The notes: generated from the letters alone by a model not told the origin. DNA of 26,706 nucleotides from Hyphomicrobiaceae bacterium (GCA_028285025.1 JANQQH010000096.1:1-26706); one strand, 5' to 3'; positions 15,445 through 22,932 are shown, counted from the stretch's first letter. Translations and numbers: made by a program.

Positions 15445-17592
15445 ATGTTGTATCAGAGTGTACTGCGTTTTTGCGCGGTGTTTATCACCGTATTTGTTTT
15501 TTGCTTTGCTTTTTTAAGCCAGGCTATCGCCAAAGACCTAGTTGGTCCAAATAAATGGAGCGCCTGGTATGATTTTGGTGGCTATTATAATAGCGATGAC
15601 GCTAGCCGCGGTGAAGTGACTTTTTTTCTCCCTATCACACAATCATATAATCATTTGATGTTCCTTGAAGGGCGCGGGAAATTTTTTGAAAACGATGTGC
15701 AAGAAGGTAATTTTGCTCTCGGCTATCGCCAGATGATGAAGTCTGGTTATAATCTTGGTGCCTGGATCGGTAGCGATGTACGTTCAACAGAATTGAACAA
15801 CACTTTCTTCCAATTGTCTGGTGGCTTTGAAGCATTATCCCATAATTTTGATGCACGCATTAACTGGTACGGGCCTGTAACTAGTCCTAAAATTGCTGGC
15901 GATCCTTCTTTCACACAAGTTGCGCTGCAGGGAACAAATATCTTTATGATTGGCGGTGAAGAAGTTGCGCTATATGGCGTCGACGGCGAGATAGGCGCGA
16001 GGCTCCCGGTTGAGATGATGCAACTTGACCCAAAAGCGTTTGAATTGCGTGTTTATGCGGGTGCTTTTCATTTTGACCACGAAGATGCGCTGGAGGAAAT
16101 CTCTGGTGGTAAAGGCCGGGTAGAGCTTCGACTTAATGATATTGTCCCTAGCATGCCAGGGTCACTGCTAACTGCTGAGTATGAATTTTCTTATGATGAT
16201 GTGCGTGAGGAACGTCATCAGGTGGGATTACGGTTGCGGTTGCCATTTAGCAATGATGCAAGCGGCAAAGAAATTCAACTTGCCAAATTAAACGCGCAAG
16301 AGCGCCGAATGATAGACCGAATTGAGCGCGATACAGATATCATCACAACTCTCAGTAAAGCTGAGAAAGTTGAGGATGCTATTACAAATGTTGATTTTGA
16401 TAAGGTTGCTTATGTTAATGATGGCGGCGATGATATTGAAACAACCTCGAGCAACCAAGGTGATAATACACTGATTATTGTCAATGGAACGGTTGATAAT
16501 GGGCAACAAAACATTCAGGGCAATCAAACCATTATGGGTGGAGGTTCGATTATTCAGGTACGCGGTGTAAGAACGGGTGCTTTGGCCAACTTTAACGCGC
16601 CGGGCTCAAAACCATTGGTTAGAAATTCCGGTGGTGGCAATGTGCTTCGATTGGTTGGTGACAACATTCATATTGATGGATTAACGATTGATGGGAATAA
16701 TAATGGTGGGAATGGCATCTCGGTGCAGAATAACAGAGATAACATCGCCATTACGCAAAATATGATTATCAATACAAATCAAGATGGCATTGACTTTAGA
16801 AGCAATCATAACCGGGTTCGTATTTTTGATAATATGATCGTCAGTGCCGGCAACGAAGGAATTGATTTTGAGGATCTAAACACTGATGTCATTATTACAG
16901 GCAACATCATCAGCACGCCTGATAGCGATGGTATTGTTGTGGAAGATGACAATAGTAATTGGCTGATCGCGAATAATACGATTACTGATACGGGGAATGA
17001 AGGTATTGAATTTGAAGATAGAAATGACAATATCATCATAAGAAATAATGTTGTGACAGGTACGAATGATGAAGCTGTTGAATTTGATAATAGAAACTCA
17101 AACATCATAATTACTAACAACACCATTTCCTCTGAAAATGATGAAGCGATAGAATTTGGTAATAGAAACACTAACATTATAGTCACCAACAATCGTTTGG
17201 ATGCACCTGGTGATGACATTGTTGAATTAGGAAACAACAATACAGGCCTTATCAGTGGCAATAATCTTGTGATCTCTGGAAACAGTCATGAGGGCCTTGA
17301 ATTTGGGGATGGCAATACATTCAGTATTCTCGGCAATATATTTGGCAATATCCGCGATAATGCAATTGAGTTCGATGATGAGAACACCATGACGATCAGC
17401 AATAATATCTTTAATGGACCAACGGGTGCTGGTGATAACATCCTTCAGGTGAACGGTATTGGCAACCAGCTTTCAGGTGATGGCAATATCGCCAATGTTC
17501 CGCTTACCTGCGGATCTGGCACCTTTGTGGGCAGTATGTCATTTGCGAATAGTGCCGTAGTGTTTATCGACGGGGTCGCTCCTTGTAATTAA
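15445..17592 (+). CDS. Inverse-autotransporter-type outer-membrane protein with right-handed beta-helix passenger
   Basis: A 715-residue protein. A signal peptide covers residues 1-29 (FCFAFLSQAIA). Residues about 33-270 look like the N-terminal beta-barrel of intimin/invasin-type proteins (WYDFGGYYNSDDASRGEVTF, NFALGYRQM, HQVGLRLRLPF). A charged helical linker follows (KLNAQERRMIDRIERDTDII). After a connector (320-395), about ten to eleven rungs of roughly 23 residues form a parallel beta-helix; the unit is like NIIITNNTIS----DEAIEF, as in NosD/PbH1 repeats. The rungs carry stacked Asn and Glu/Asp (EGIDFED, EGIEFED, EAVEFDN), possibly a cation-binding ladder. Two Cys close the C terminus (LTCGSG, APCN). 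Typical passengers are Ig-like, so a beta-helix here is unusual. It is probably surface exposed (adhesin or polysaccharide-acting); no catalytic motif is obvious. It is monocistronic with a strong terminator. Confidence 0.7.
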   Translation: MLYQSVLRFCAVFITVFVFCFAFLSQAIAKDLVGPNKWSAWYDFGGYYNSDDASRGEVTFFLPITQSYNHLMFLEGRGKFFENDVQEGNFALGYRQMMKSGYNLGAWIGSDVRSTELNNTFFQLSGGFEALSHNFDARINWYGPVTSPKIAGDPSFTQVALQGTNIFMIGGEEVALYGVDGEIGARLPVEMMQLDPKAFELRVYAGAFHFDHEDALEEISGGKGRVELRLNDIVPSMPGSLLTAEYEFSYDDVREERHQVGLRLRLPFSNDASGKEIQLAKLNAQERRMIDRIERDTDIITTLSKAEKVEDAITNVDFDKVAYVNDGGDDIETTSSNQGDNTLIIVNGTVDNGQQNIQGNQTIMGGGSIIQVRGVRTGALANFNAPGSKPLVRNSGGGNVLRLVGDNIHIDGLTIDGNNNGGNGISVQNNRDNIAITQNMIINTNQDGIDFRSNHNRVRIFDNMIVSAGNEGIDFEDLNTDVIITGNIISTPDSDGIVVEDDNSNWLIANNTITDTGNEGIEFEDRNDNIIIRNNVVTGTNDEAVEFDNRNSNIIITNNTISSENDEAIEFGNRNTNIIVTNNRLDAPGDDIVELGNNNTGLISGNNLVISGNSHEGLEFGDGNTFSILGNIFGNIRDNAIEFDDENTMTISNNIFNGPTGAGDNILQVNGIGNQLSGDGNIANVPLTCGSGTFVGSMSFANSAVVFIDGVAPCN

Positions 17593-17628
17593 ACTATATA
17601 ATTAAAATATGGTATTATATTTAATTTT

Positions 17629-17660
17629 AGAGGGCGTCAAATTCAGCGCCCTCTTTTTTA
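17629..17660 (+). terminator. Intrinsic terminator of the inverse autotransporter gene
   Basis: AGAGGGCG (17629-17636) and CGCCCTCT (17647-17654) make a perfect 8-bp GC-rich stem with a 10-nt loop, followed by TTTTTA. It lies 37 bp after the stop codon. Confidence 0.9.
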
Positions 17661-17690
17661 TATTATCAAGCAAACGAATGATCAGGATAT

Positions 17691-17759
17691 TTCCGCTTAG
17701 GGTCATTTAGTGACTAGTTGAGTTTAGTGTCTATTTGGTCGCTTACGTGCCAAAAGCGG
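17691..17759. repeat. Dispersed palindromic element, copy 2
   Basis: A 69-nt unit. The outer arms CCGCTT (17693-17698) and AAGCGG (17754-17759) are perfectly complementary. The inner arms TTAGTGAC (17707-17714) and GTCGCTTA (17738-17745) pair with one mismatch and one G-T pair. The 13 bases CCGCTTAGGGTCA recur exactly at 22009. Confidence 0.75.
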
Positions 17760-17828
17760 CATCTTTTTTCTCTTTACAGTCCTTAGATTATTCTGTCATT
17801 GCTAGCTTTCAGTAAAAATCGCATAATA

Positions 17829-17855
17829 AAGCCCGAGTTCTCTGAACTCGGGCTT
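17829..17855 (-). terminator. Intrinsic terminator of the outer-membrane barrel gene
   Basis: AAGCCCGAGTTC and GAACTCGGGCTT form a perfect 12-bp stem with a 3-nt loop. On the minus strand it is followed by TATTATGC, with the T-rich part short. It lies 64 bp beyond the stop of the barrel gene on that strand. Confidence 0.75.
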
Positions 17856-17918
17856 GGGGCGTTTGAGTATCGGGTCACTCACCATAATAATTACCAGATT
17901 TTAAGTGTGGCATTCGAT

Positions 17919-18698
17919 TTAGAAATTAAATTTGAGCCCTGTTCTTATGACGACTTGATCATTATCATCTTCAAAATTTCCACCGCCAGCTCCTGCTATG
18001 CTGGCAAGGCCTATGCGACGTTCGCTCCCAGCATCAATAGCCTGGTGGTAGCCGACATCGATAAATGTTGAGACCGTTTCATTTAGATCATAATTAACAC
18101 CGCCAGTAATATGCCAGGTAAAAACCGTGTCGTCATCTTCAAGATTTAAAGCCGCACCGCCATAAATGATGTCATGATTAATGTGGCTGAAGCCGATACC
18201 GCCGCCAATATAGGGTGTTAAGCCATGACCTAAGGCATTTTCTGCGTCTAGATATACGCTTGCAATTACATTCAGCGCAGAAATTTGACTATCACTTGCT
18301 ACCACTTCATTGCCAGCACCATTACCAGAAAAGTCTAAGGTATCAACGTCGCTTTCTGAATAGCTGACGGAAAGTTCCGTACGAGGTACGAGGCCGCCAA
18401 CTTGATAATGTTTCCATTTGCGCCCAATAGAAGCACCTAATCTGAAGCCCGTGTCAAAATCTGTGGCAACGGTTGTTTGTCCATTTGTATAGTCAATATC
18501 GTCATTAAAATTGACGCCCCCAAAAAGAGAGATATACCAATTGTTGGAGTGGTTGAATTGATCTGATGATTTGGTACCCTCATCGGAGAATAGGTCAGCA
18601 GCAAATGTTTTTTGGCTAGTAGAAAAGCTTATAAATGTTGCGAGCATCGCAATTACAGCCAACGCTTTATAGGTTATGTTACGTAGTGATATCAGCAT
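17919..18698 (-). CDS. Outer-membrane beta-barrel protein, paralogue A
   Basis: A 259-residue protein with a signal peptide (ITYKALAVIAMLATF, cleavage near TFA-AD) and a mature part of alternating beta-strands ending in GLKFNF, the C-terminal Phe expected of a barrel assembled by BAM. Motifs include NWYISLFGGVNFNDDIDY, GGGIGFSHINHDIIYGG and VFTWHITGGVNYDL. It resembles the small 8-stranded OmpA/OmpW-like or surface-antigen barrels. It is a clear paralogue of the gene at 19246 on the opposite strand. I start at ATG 18698, because it aligns residue by residue with the paralogue start and has GGGG 6-7 nt upstream; ATG 18710 is possible. It is probably a minor porin or structural barrel. Confidence 0.8.
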   Translation of the reverse strand: MLISLRNITYKALAVIAMLATFISFSTSQKTFAADLFSDEGTKSSDQFNHSNNWYISLFGGVNFNDDIDYTNGQTTVATDFDTGFRLGASIGRKWKHYQVGGLVPRTELSVSYSESDVDTLDFSGNGAGNEVVASDSQISALNVIASVYLDAENALGHGLTPYIGGGIGFSHINHDIIYGGAALNLEDDDTVFTWHITGGVNYDLNETVSTFIDVGYHQAIDAGSERRIGLASIAGAGGGNFEDDNDQVVIRTGLKFNF

Positions 18699-19245
18699 TT
18701 TATGCCCCATTTTAAAATTTTTTCGTTATCAGTAATTTTTATAATAGGCTGGTTTATTCGTCGAATCACATTCGTCAACATTCACTCACATTCGAGTGAT
18801 TAGAAAGTAAGATTTAGTGAACTTTTTAGTATGTTAATTTTTTTTGTTTGTGTGGCTAATCATGGGCATTTGCATAACTGATTAAATTTATGCCTACAAT
18901 ATTTTCTGTATTTTTCTCCTTTGGGTCAGTTAATGACTATACAATTGCCTGGTCGATATTGTCATTTGCGTACCAGACGGAGAATATTTTTTTGCTCGCC
19001 ATAATATGTGACGAATTACTTCAGTTAATGTTTCCAATCTGAAATTAAATTTCGCTGTAAAACGCGGATATATTTCTGCGTTATTTTTTCCTTAATCATC
19101 CAAGGCCCGAAAAGTAATGGCTGTGACATCCAATGAAATATGATCACCTTATTGTTATTTGGCATGACGTGAACTTGAATTGATGGAAAGTTCCTTTTGC
19201 GTAAGTTGATCCGTAGTTAATACATTCAAAACGACGGGACTTAAG
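18699..19245. other. Intergenic region between divergent barrel paralogues
   Basis: About 550 bp holding two promoters. It contains repeat copy 3 (18914-18984), two direct copies of TCACATTCG 20 bp apart (18766 and 18786) and the hairpin TCACTC/GAGTGA (18782-18799). No gene is visible. The two upstream halves do not look like mirror copies, so the paralogues were not duplicated with their promoters, or the promoters have diverged. Confidence 0.5.
18914..18984. repeat. Dispersed palindromic element, copy 3
   Basis: The outer arms TTCTCC (18914-18919) and GGAGAA (18979-18984) are complementary. The inner arms TTAATGAC (18930-18937) and GTCATTTG (18961-18968) pair over AATGAC. GGGTCA and the 48-nt spacing to GTACC are kept. 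The arm sequences differ from copies 1 and 2, but pairing is kept. Confidence 0.65.
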
Positions 19246-20025
19246 ATGACAAAAATATTTAATAATATAACAGTTAAAACGCTATTCAGCGTTATTGGAA
19301 TTTATAGTGTTGTAATGATTTCAAATATTACGGAATCGCGAGCGAGCGACTTACCCGAAGATTATAGTTTGAAAGATAATTCAGCAATTAATCACTCAAG
19401 CAATTGGTATATTTCTCTGTTTGGGGGGATAAACATTGTTGATGATGTTGATTTTTCAAATGGACAAAGGACTGTCGCAACAGATTTTGATGAAGGTATT
19501 CGGCTAGGCGCAGCGGTTGGTCGAAAATGGAATAATTATCAATTTAGAGGATTGGTTCCAAGAACTGAACTTGAAGTAAGTTATTCAGAAAACGATGTAG
19601 ATACACTCGATTTTTCTGGTAACGGTGCGGGTAATGAAATAGTTCTCAATGATAGCAAAATATCTTCTTTTAACGTTCTGGCAAGCTTATATTTAGATGC
19701 TCCTGGTGCGCTCGGTAATGGTTTAACTCCTTACTTTGGTGGCGGCATCGGGTTTAGCTATATTAATCATGATATTGTTTACGGTGCGAATTCACTGAAC
19801 CTTGAAGATGATGATACTGTTTTCACATGGCATATTACTGGCGGCGTTAATTATGAAATTAATGAAAAGATGTCTGCGTTCTTGGATGTTGGTTATCATC
19901 AAGCAATTGACGCGGGTAGTGAACGTCGTCTTGGTATCGCGTCAATTCCCGGCGCTAATGGCAGCAACTTTGAAGACGATATCGAGACAATCGTCATCAG
20001 GTCTGGCATCAAATTTAACTTCTAA
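19246..20025 (+). CDS. Outer-membrane beta-barrel protein, paralogue B
   Basis: It is 259 residues, exactly the length of paralogue A, with the same architecture. A signal peptide (VKTLFSVIGIYSVVMI, cleavage near SRA-SD) is followed by NWYISLFGGINIVDDVDF, RTELEVSYSENDVDTLDFSG, GGGIGFSYINHDIVYG, VFTWHITGGVNYEI and a terminal GIKFNF. Most of the core is identical or conservatively changed compared with paralogue A, while the signal peptide and first loop differ most. GGGAC lies just before ATG as a weak ribosome site. It should be an 8-stranded outer-membrane barrel. Two divergent paralogues suggest condition-dependent switching or dosage; that is inference. Confidence 0.8.
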   Translation: MTKIFNNITVKTLFSVIGIYSVVMISNITESRASDLPEDYSLKDNSAINHSSNWYISLFGGINIVDDVDFSNGQRTVATDFDEGIRLGAAVGRKWNNYQFRGLVPRTELEVSYSENDVDTLDFSGNGAGNEIVLNDSKISSFNVLASLYLDAPGALGNGLTPYFGGGIGFSYINHDIVYGANSLNLEDDDTVFTWHITGGVNYEINEKMSAFLDVGYHQAIDAGSERRLGIASIPGANGSNFEDDIETIVIRSGIKFNF

Positions 20026-20127
20026 AATATTAAAGAGTCGACCAATATTTTTAGCCTTCATTCTGTAGACGGGCGAAATAAATAAAGGGTAATACGGCGC
20101 GGGCAAAGACGTCGTTGTAAGGCTTGC

Positions 20128-20157
20128 AATGGTGGGGGCTTTTGGGCCCCTACCATT
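20128..20157 (+). terminator. Stem-loop after paralogue B, possible terminator
   Basis: AATGGT pairs with ACCATT and the inner GGGG with CCCC, with one G-T pair between. The 3' flank is AAATTGATTAT, so a U-tract is missing. It may be a terminator that needs Rho, or an mRNA end protector. Confidence 0.4.
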
Positions 20158-20200
20158 AAATTGATTATAACTTAAAAAAAGAGTCTTTAATCCCAATAGT

Positions 20201-20214
20201 TTGATTCAAATCAG
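20201..20214 (+). promoter_or_regulatory. FNR/FixK-like box
   Basis: TTGAT-TCAA-ATCAG matches TTGAT-N4-ATCAA at nine of ten fixed positions. It lies about 275 bp before the DUF3179 start codon, far for direct action, but the transcription start is unknown. A Crp/Fnr regulator with an E--SR recognition helix is encoded at 7255. Confidence 0.35.
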
Positions 20215-20487
20215 AATATGCCGCTTGGGCTTGGTATCACTTAGATAATCTTCAAAACAAGACGTTTAGCAACGTCATTAAAAAAAACTCCTCCTTCAAC
20301 GTTCACAAACTCCTGATACAAATGTGATTTGAAACACAGGTCAATGACACCGAATATGAAACCACGTAGCGCTTGCCTTTTCTCCTTTAGAACTTGGCAA
20401 AATTGCAAGTTGCGTTAAAGACGGCATGGGTGGCTCTTTTTGGGCTGGTGCCTCATATTTTGAAACAAGCACGTTGAAGGTTGTCCA

Positions 20488-21864
20488 ATGTTATTACTGT
20501 CCAGCTCAAAATCCGGCATCATCTTAATGGTAATCATATCTTTGTTCTGGTTCGAAACTGTGCGGGCTAAGGATGCTGTCCCAATCGCGGACTATGTGAT
20601 TAAGCAGTTTGGCAACCCTCCAACTGTTCCGAAGGGGCCATTGTCCAAACAGATACAAACCGCAATACAGGTTGCTTTTATTGAAAGCGCAAAACAATCT
20701 ACCTGGGGAAAAGATCAATCAGCGGCCCTAAACAAAATAGCTATGTCAAAAGACCCACGTATTGTTTGGATAATAGGTGATTTGATGCGCTTCACCTCCG
20801 ATCAACAATTAATGTTTGCGCTCACGGACGCTGCCTCCAAGCTGATGGGCAAGAATTTGCAAAAGTCAAATGCATGGGGAGCTGTAACGGATCATCTCAT
20901 TGCGTGGGATATACCGGCTCCTCTTGACTATTTAAGGGTTAAGAGGGCTATTTTCACAAATTTTGTGCCTGGATGGGATAAGATTTTTGTTGAAGGCAAT
21001 ATCGACTGGAGGCTTGTTTCATGGGGCGGCGTGCTCATTGATGATCGTAAATACAATAAGACAGATGATGAATGCAATTGCATACCCGCAGCGGATAACC
21101 CCAAGGTGAGCAGTGCAAAAGAGGCCTCGTGGCTTAAAGACGATGACATCGTTTTTGGTATTGAGGTTAATGGTGAGTACCGGGCTTATCCGCGACGTAT
21201 CATGGAAGTTCGCGAAATGGTCAATGATACATTAGGTGGAAGGCATCTAGGCATACCATACTGCACTTTGTGCGGTTCAGCGCAGGCATATTTCACAGAT
21301 CGATTGCCTAACGGAGTTGAGCGCCCAATATTGCGCACATCTGGACTTTTAATTAGGTCTAATAAAGTGATGTATGACATCAATACATTTTCGGTATTTG
21401 ATACATTTCGGGGAAATGCAGTGACAGGACCTCTTGCTGCAAAGAATGTGCAACTGACACCAGCTAGTGTCGTGACGACTGACTGGGGCACTTGGAAAAA
21501 AGCCCACCCAGAAACAACGGTATTGGTCGAATCATTAGCGCTCGGTCGCGATTTTGATTTTCGAAATGGTCGTGATGCCAATGGCCCGATTTTCCCGGTT
21601 GGCGATGTTGACCCACGTTTGTTAGTTCACGAAGATATCATTGGTGTTATTACGGCGTCTGGCAAGCCGGTGGCGTTTCAGAGAAATAAAGCGTATGTGG
21701 CATTGAAAAAAGGTGACAAAGTTACCTATGAAAATGTTCGTTTGGTACTTGATGCCGGCGGAATAAAAGCGGTGGATATGAATGGCTCTGATCTGGGTAG
21801 CCATCAGGCATTTTGGTTTGCATGGTCCCAGTTTCACCCGCAAACTGCGCTTTGGCCAGGCTAA
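20488..21864 (+). CDS. Exported DUF3179-domain protein
   Basis: A 458-residue protein with a signal peptide (IILMVIISLFWFETVRA, residues 10-27). About 170 residues of helical N-terminal region (SKDPRIVWIIGDLMRF, SNAWGAVTDHLIAWD) precede the DUF3179 domain. The domain is clear from DIVFGIEVNGEYRAYPRRIM, VREMVNDTLGG, YCTLCGSAQAY (near residue 257), RTSGLLIRSNKVMYDINT and WGTWKKAHPETTVL. A C-x-C pair (DDECNC, near 193) just before the domain could, with YCTLCG, bind metal or form disulfides. The family is usually periplasmic, of unknown biochemical function. AAGG stands about 8 nt before ATG. It appears monocistronic. Confidence 0.8.
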   Translation: MLLLSSSKSGIILMVIISLFWFETVRAKDAVPIADYVIKQFGNPPTVPKGPLSKQIQTAIQVAFIESAKQSTWGKDQSAALNKIAMSKDPRIVWIIGDLMRFTSDQQLMFALTDAASKLMGKNLQKSNAWGAVTDHLIAWDIPAPLDYLRVKRAIFTNFVPGWDKIFVEGNIDWRLVSWGGVLIDDRKYNKTDDECNCIPAADNPKVSSAKEASWLKDDDIVFGIEVNGEYRAYPRRIMEVREMVNDTLGGRHLGIPYCTLCGSAQAYFTDRLPNGVERPILRTSGLLIRSNKVMYDINTFSVFDTFRGNAVTGPLAAKNVQLTPASVVTTDWGTWKKAHPETTVLVESLALGRDFDFRNGRDANGPIFPVGDVDPRLLVHEDIIGVITASGKPVAFQRNKAYVALKKGDKVTYENVRLVLDAGGIKAVDMNGSDLGSHQAFWFAWSQFHPQTALWPG

Positions 21865-22004
21865 AGTACTATCTTGTGGGATTTGCATTTGTAAATTCGT
21901 TTTTACATGAAAGTCTTGGTAGCCCCTCGCCTTTTGTCAATGTCGACAAGTTCATCAAGTAAAATTCATTTAGAGCCTATTTCACCCAAAACTTTTCTTT
22001 CCCA

Positions 22005-22031
22005 AATGCCGCTTAGGGTCAAAAGCTGATG
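22005..22031. repeat. Partial copy of the dispersed palindromic element
   Basis: CCGCTTAGGGTCA (22009-22021) is identical to 13 bases of copy 2. It is followed immediately by AAAGCTG, which can pair with CCGCTT except at one base, so this looks like a short one-stem version lacking the middle of the full element. Confidence 0.5.
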
Positions 22032-22053
22032 TTTCGGATGAGAAACATTGTCG

Positions 22054-22269
22054 CTAAATCCCTGTGGTTAATGGAATAAAGCCAAGTGCTAACAAGCACC
22101 CCCCTGCTATCAAACCAAAAAGCCAGGCTTTCCATAAGGGACCTTCGTTTTTCCAATTTTTTCGGTATTGGTGGCCTGCAAAAACGGCCAGAACAACCAA
22201 AATTGTTGCCCAAAATGGTGTGAGATTAAGGTTTTCTAACAATAAATCTTCCCCTTTGCTAATAATCAT
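22054..22269 (-). CDS. Small two-helix membrane protein, hypothetical
   Basis: A 71-residue frame with two strong transmembrane helices, FWATILVVLAVFAG and WLFGLIAGGCLLALGFI, joined by a basic loop (HQYRKNWKNEG). The pattern is typical of a real small membrane protein; the plus-strand frame over the same bases is not. ATG 22269 lacks a ribosome site. An internal TTG at 22242 follows AAGGGGAAG and may be the real start (62 residues). It is divergent from the CBS gene and 110 bp from it. It is not NqrM, since the Cys pattern of that factor is absent. The family is not recognised. Confidence 0.55.
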   Translation of the reverse strand: MIISKGEDLLLENLNLTPFWATILVVLAVFAGHQYRKNWKNEGPLWKAWLFGLIAGGCLLALGFIPLTTGI

Positions 22270-22363
22270 GTGTTAATATTAAAATAATATCGGCTTACAC
22301 AATAAGCTTGGCTTAAAAAAACAACAAGAAAAGATATGGATAATAAGGGCTTATTGATTATTT

Positions 22364-22370
22364 AAGGAGG
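22364..22370 (+). promoter_or_regulatory. Strong ribosome binding site of the CBS gene
   Basis: AAGGAGG lies 9 nt before ATG 22380, the best match to the anti-Shine-Dalgarno sequence in the window, followed by a second AGGA. High translation is expected. Confidence 0.8.
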
Positions 22371-22379
22371 AGGAAATTT

Positions 22380-22907
22380 ATGCCACCAAGTAGCTATCAA
22401 GCCCCTGTAGTTGGTGATAAGGAGAAACTTACGACTGTCAGCCAATCAGCTGAAACCAATCTGTCGTCAACCTCAACAACGGTTGCTGATTTACTAAAGG
22501 ATAAAGATAACAATGTTATATGTGCGCATTTAGATGATACGATTGCGACAACTGTAACTTTACTTCGTGATCACCGTATTGGTGCTGTTTTGGTCACTGA
22601 TGAAAATGATCGCATGCAGGGTATTCTATCTGAACGCGATATTGTGCGAAAAATGGCGGAAACGCCCGGCCAGACATTGCCTCAAAAAGTCAAAGATCTT
22701 ATGACCCAAAAAGTGGTCACTTGCAAACCGTCTGACCTGCTTATCAATGTGTTGCGCAAAATGACAGATGGTCGTTTCCGTCATATGCCGGTCATCGATG
22801 ATAATGAAACTTTAATGGGTATTATCACCATTGGTGATGTGGTGAATTTCCGATTGAATGAATTGGAATATGAAGCCTTGCGCATGAAACAAATGATTGT
22901 TGGCTAA
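22380..22907 (+). CDS. CBS-pair domain protein
   Basis: A 175-residue soluble protein. A Ser/Thr-rich N-terminal 40 residues precedes two CBS motifs. The first covers about 50-105 (TVTLLRDHRIGAVLVTD, MQGILSERDIVRKM). The second covers about 113-170 (VKDLMTQKVVTCKPSD, LRKMTDGRFRHMPVID, LMGIITIGDVVNF). Stand-alone CBS pairs of this kind bind adenine nucleotides or NAD-type ligands and act as energy sensors. It has a very strong ribosome site and a bidirectional terminator shared with the convergent nqr operon. Functional connection to Nqr is only a possibility raised by position. Confidence 0.85.
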   Translation: MPPSSYQAPVVGDKEKLTTVSQSAETNLSSTSTTVADLLKDKDNNVICAHLDDTIATTVTLLRDHRIGAVLVTDENDRMQGILSERDIVRKMAETPGQTLPQKVKDLMTQKVVTCKPSDLLINVLRKMTDGRFRHMPVIDDNETLMGIITIGDVVNFRLNELEYEALRMKQMIVG

Positions 22908-22932
22908 CTCGCCTGCATCCATGAGAATTTAT

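Larger units (their letters stand above)
20026..20487. other. Intergenic region upstream of the DUF3179 gene
   Basis: It holds a long stem-loop (20128-20157), an FNR/FixK-like half-palindrome (20201-20214) and a weak likeness to the dispersed repeat (CCGCTTGGG at 20221). Otherwise no gene or element is visible. Confidence 0.5.

Noticed and set aside
16806..17261. A 151-codon open frame on the minus strand
   Set aside because: It is the antisense of the beta-helix repeat region. Its repetitive hydrophobic composition mirrors the Asn/Asp codons of the real gene, and it has no ribosome site.
22054..22269. NqrM-like maturation factor
   Set aside because: The protein has a single Cys and two transmembrane helices, not the one-helix, multi-Cys pattern of NqrM.
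22064..22276. A 70-codon plus-strand frame
   Set aside because: It is opposite the two-helix membrane protein and is basic, low-complexity and without a ribosome site.
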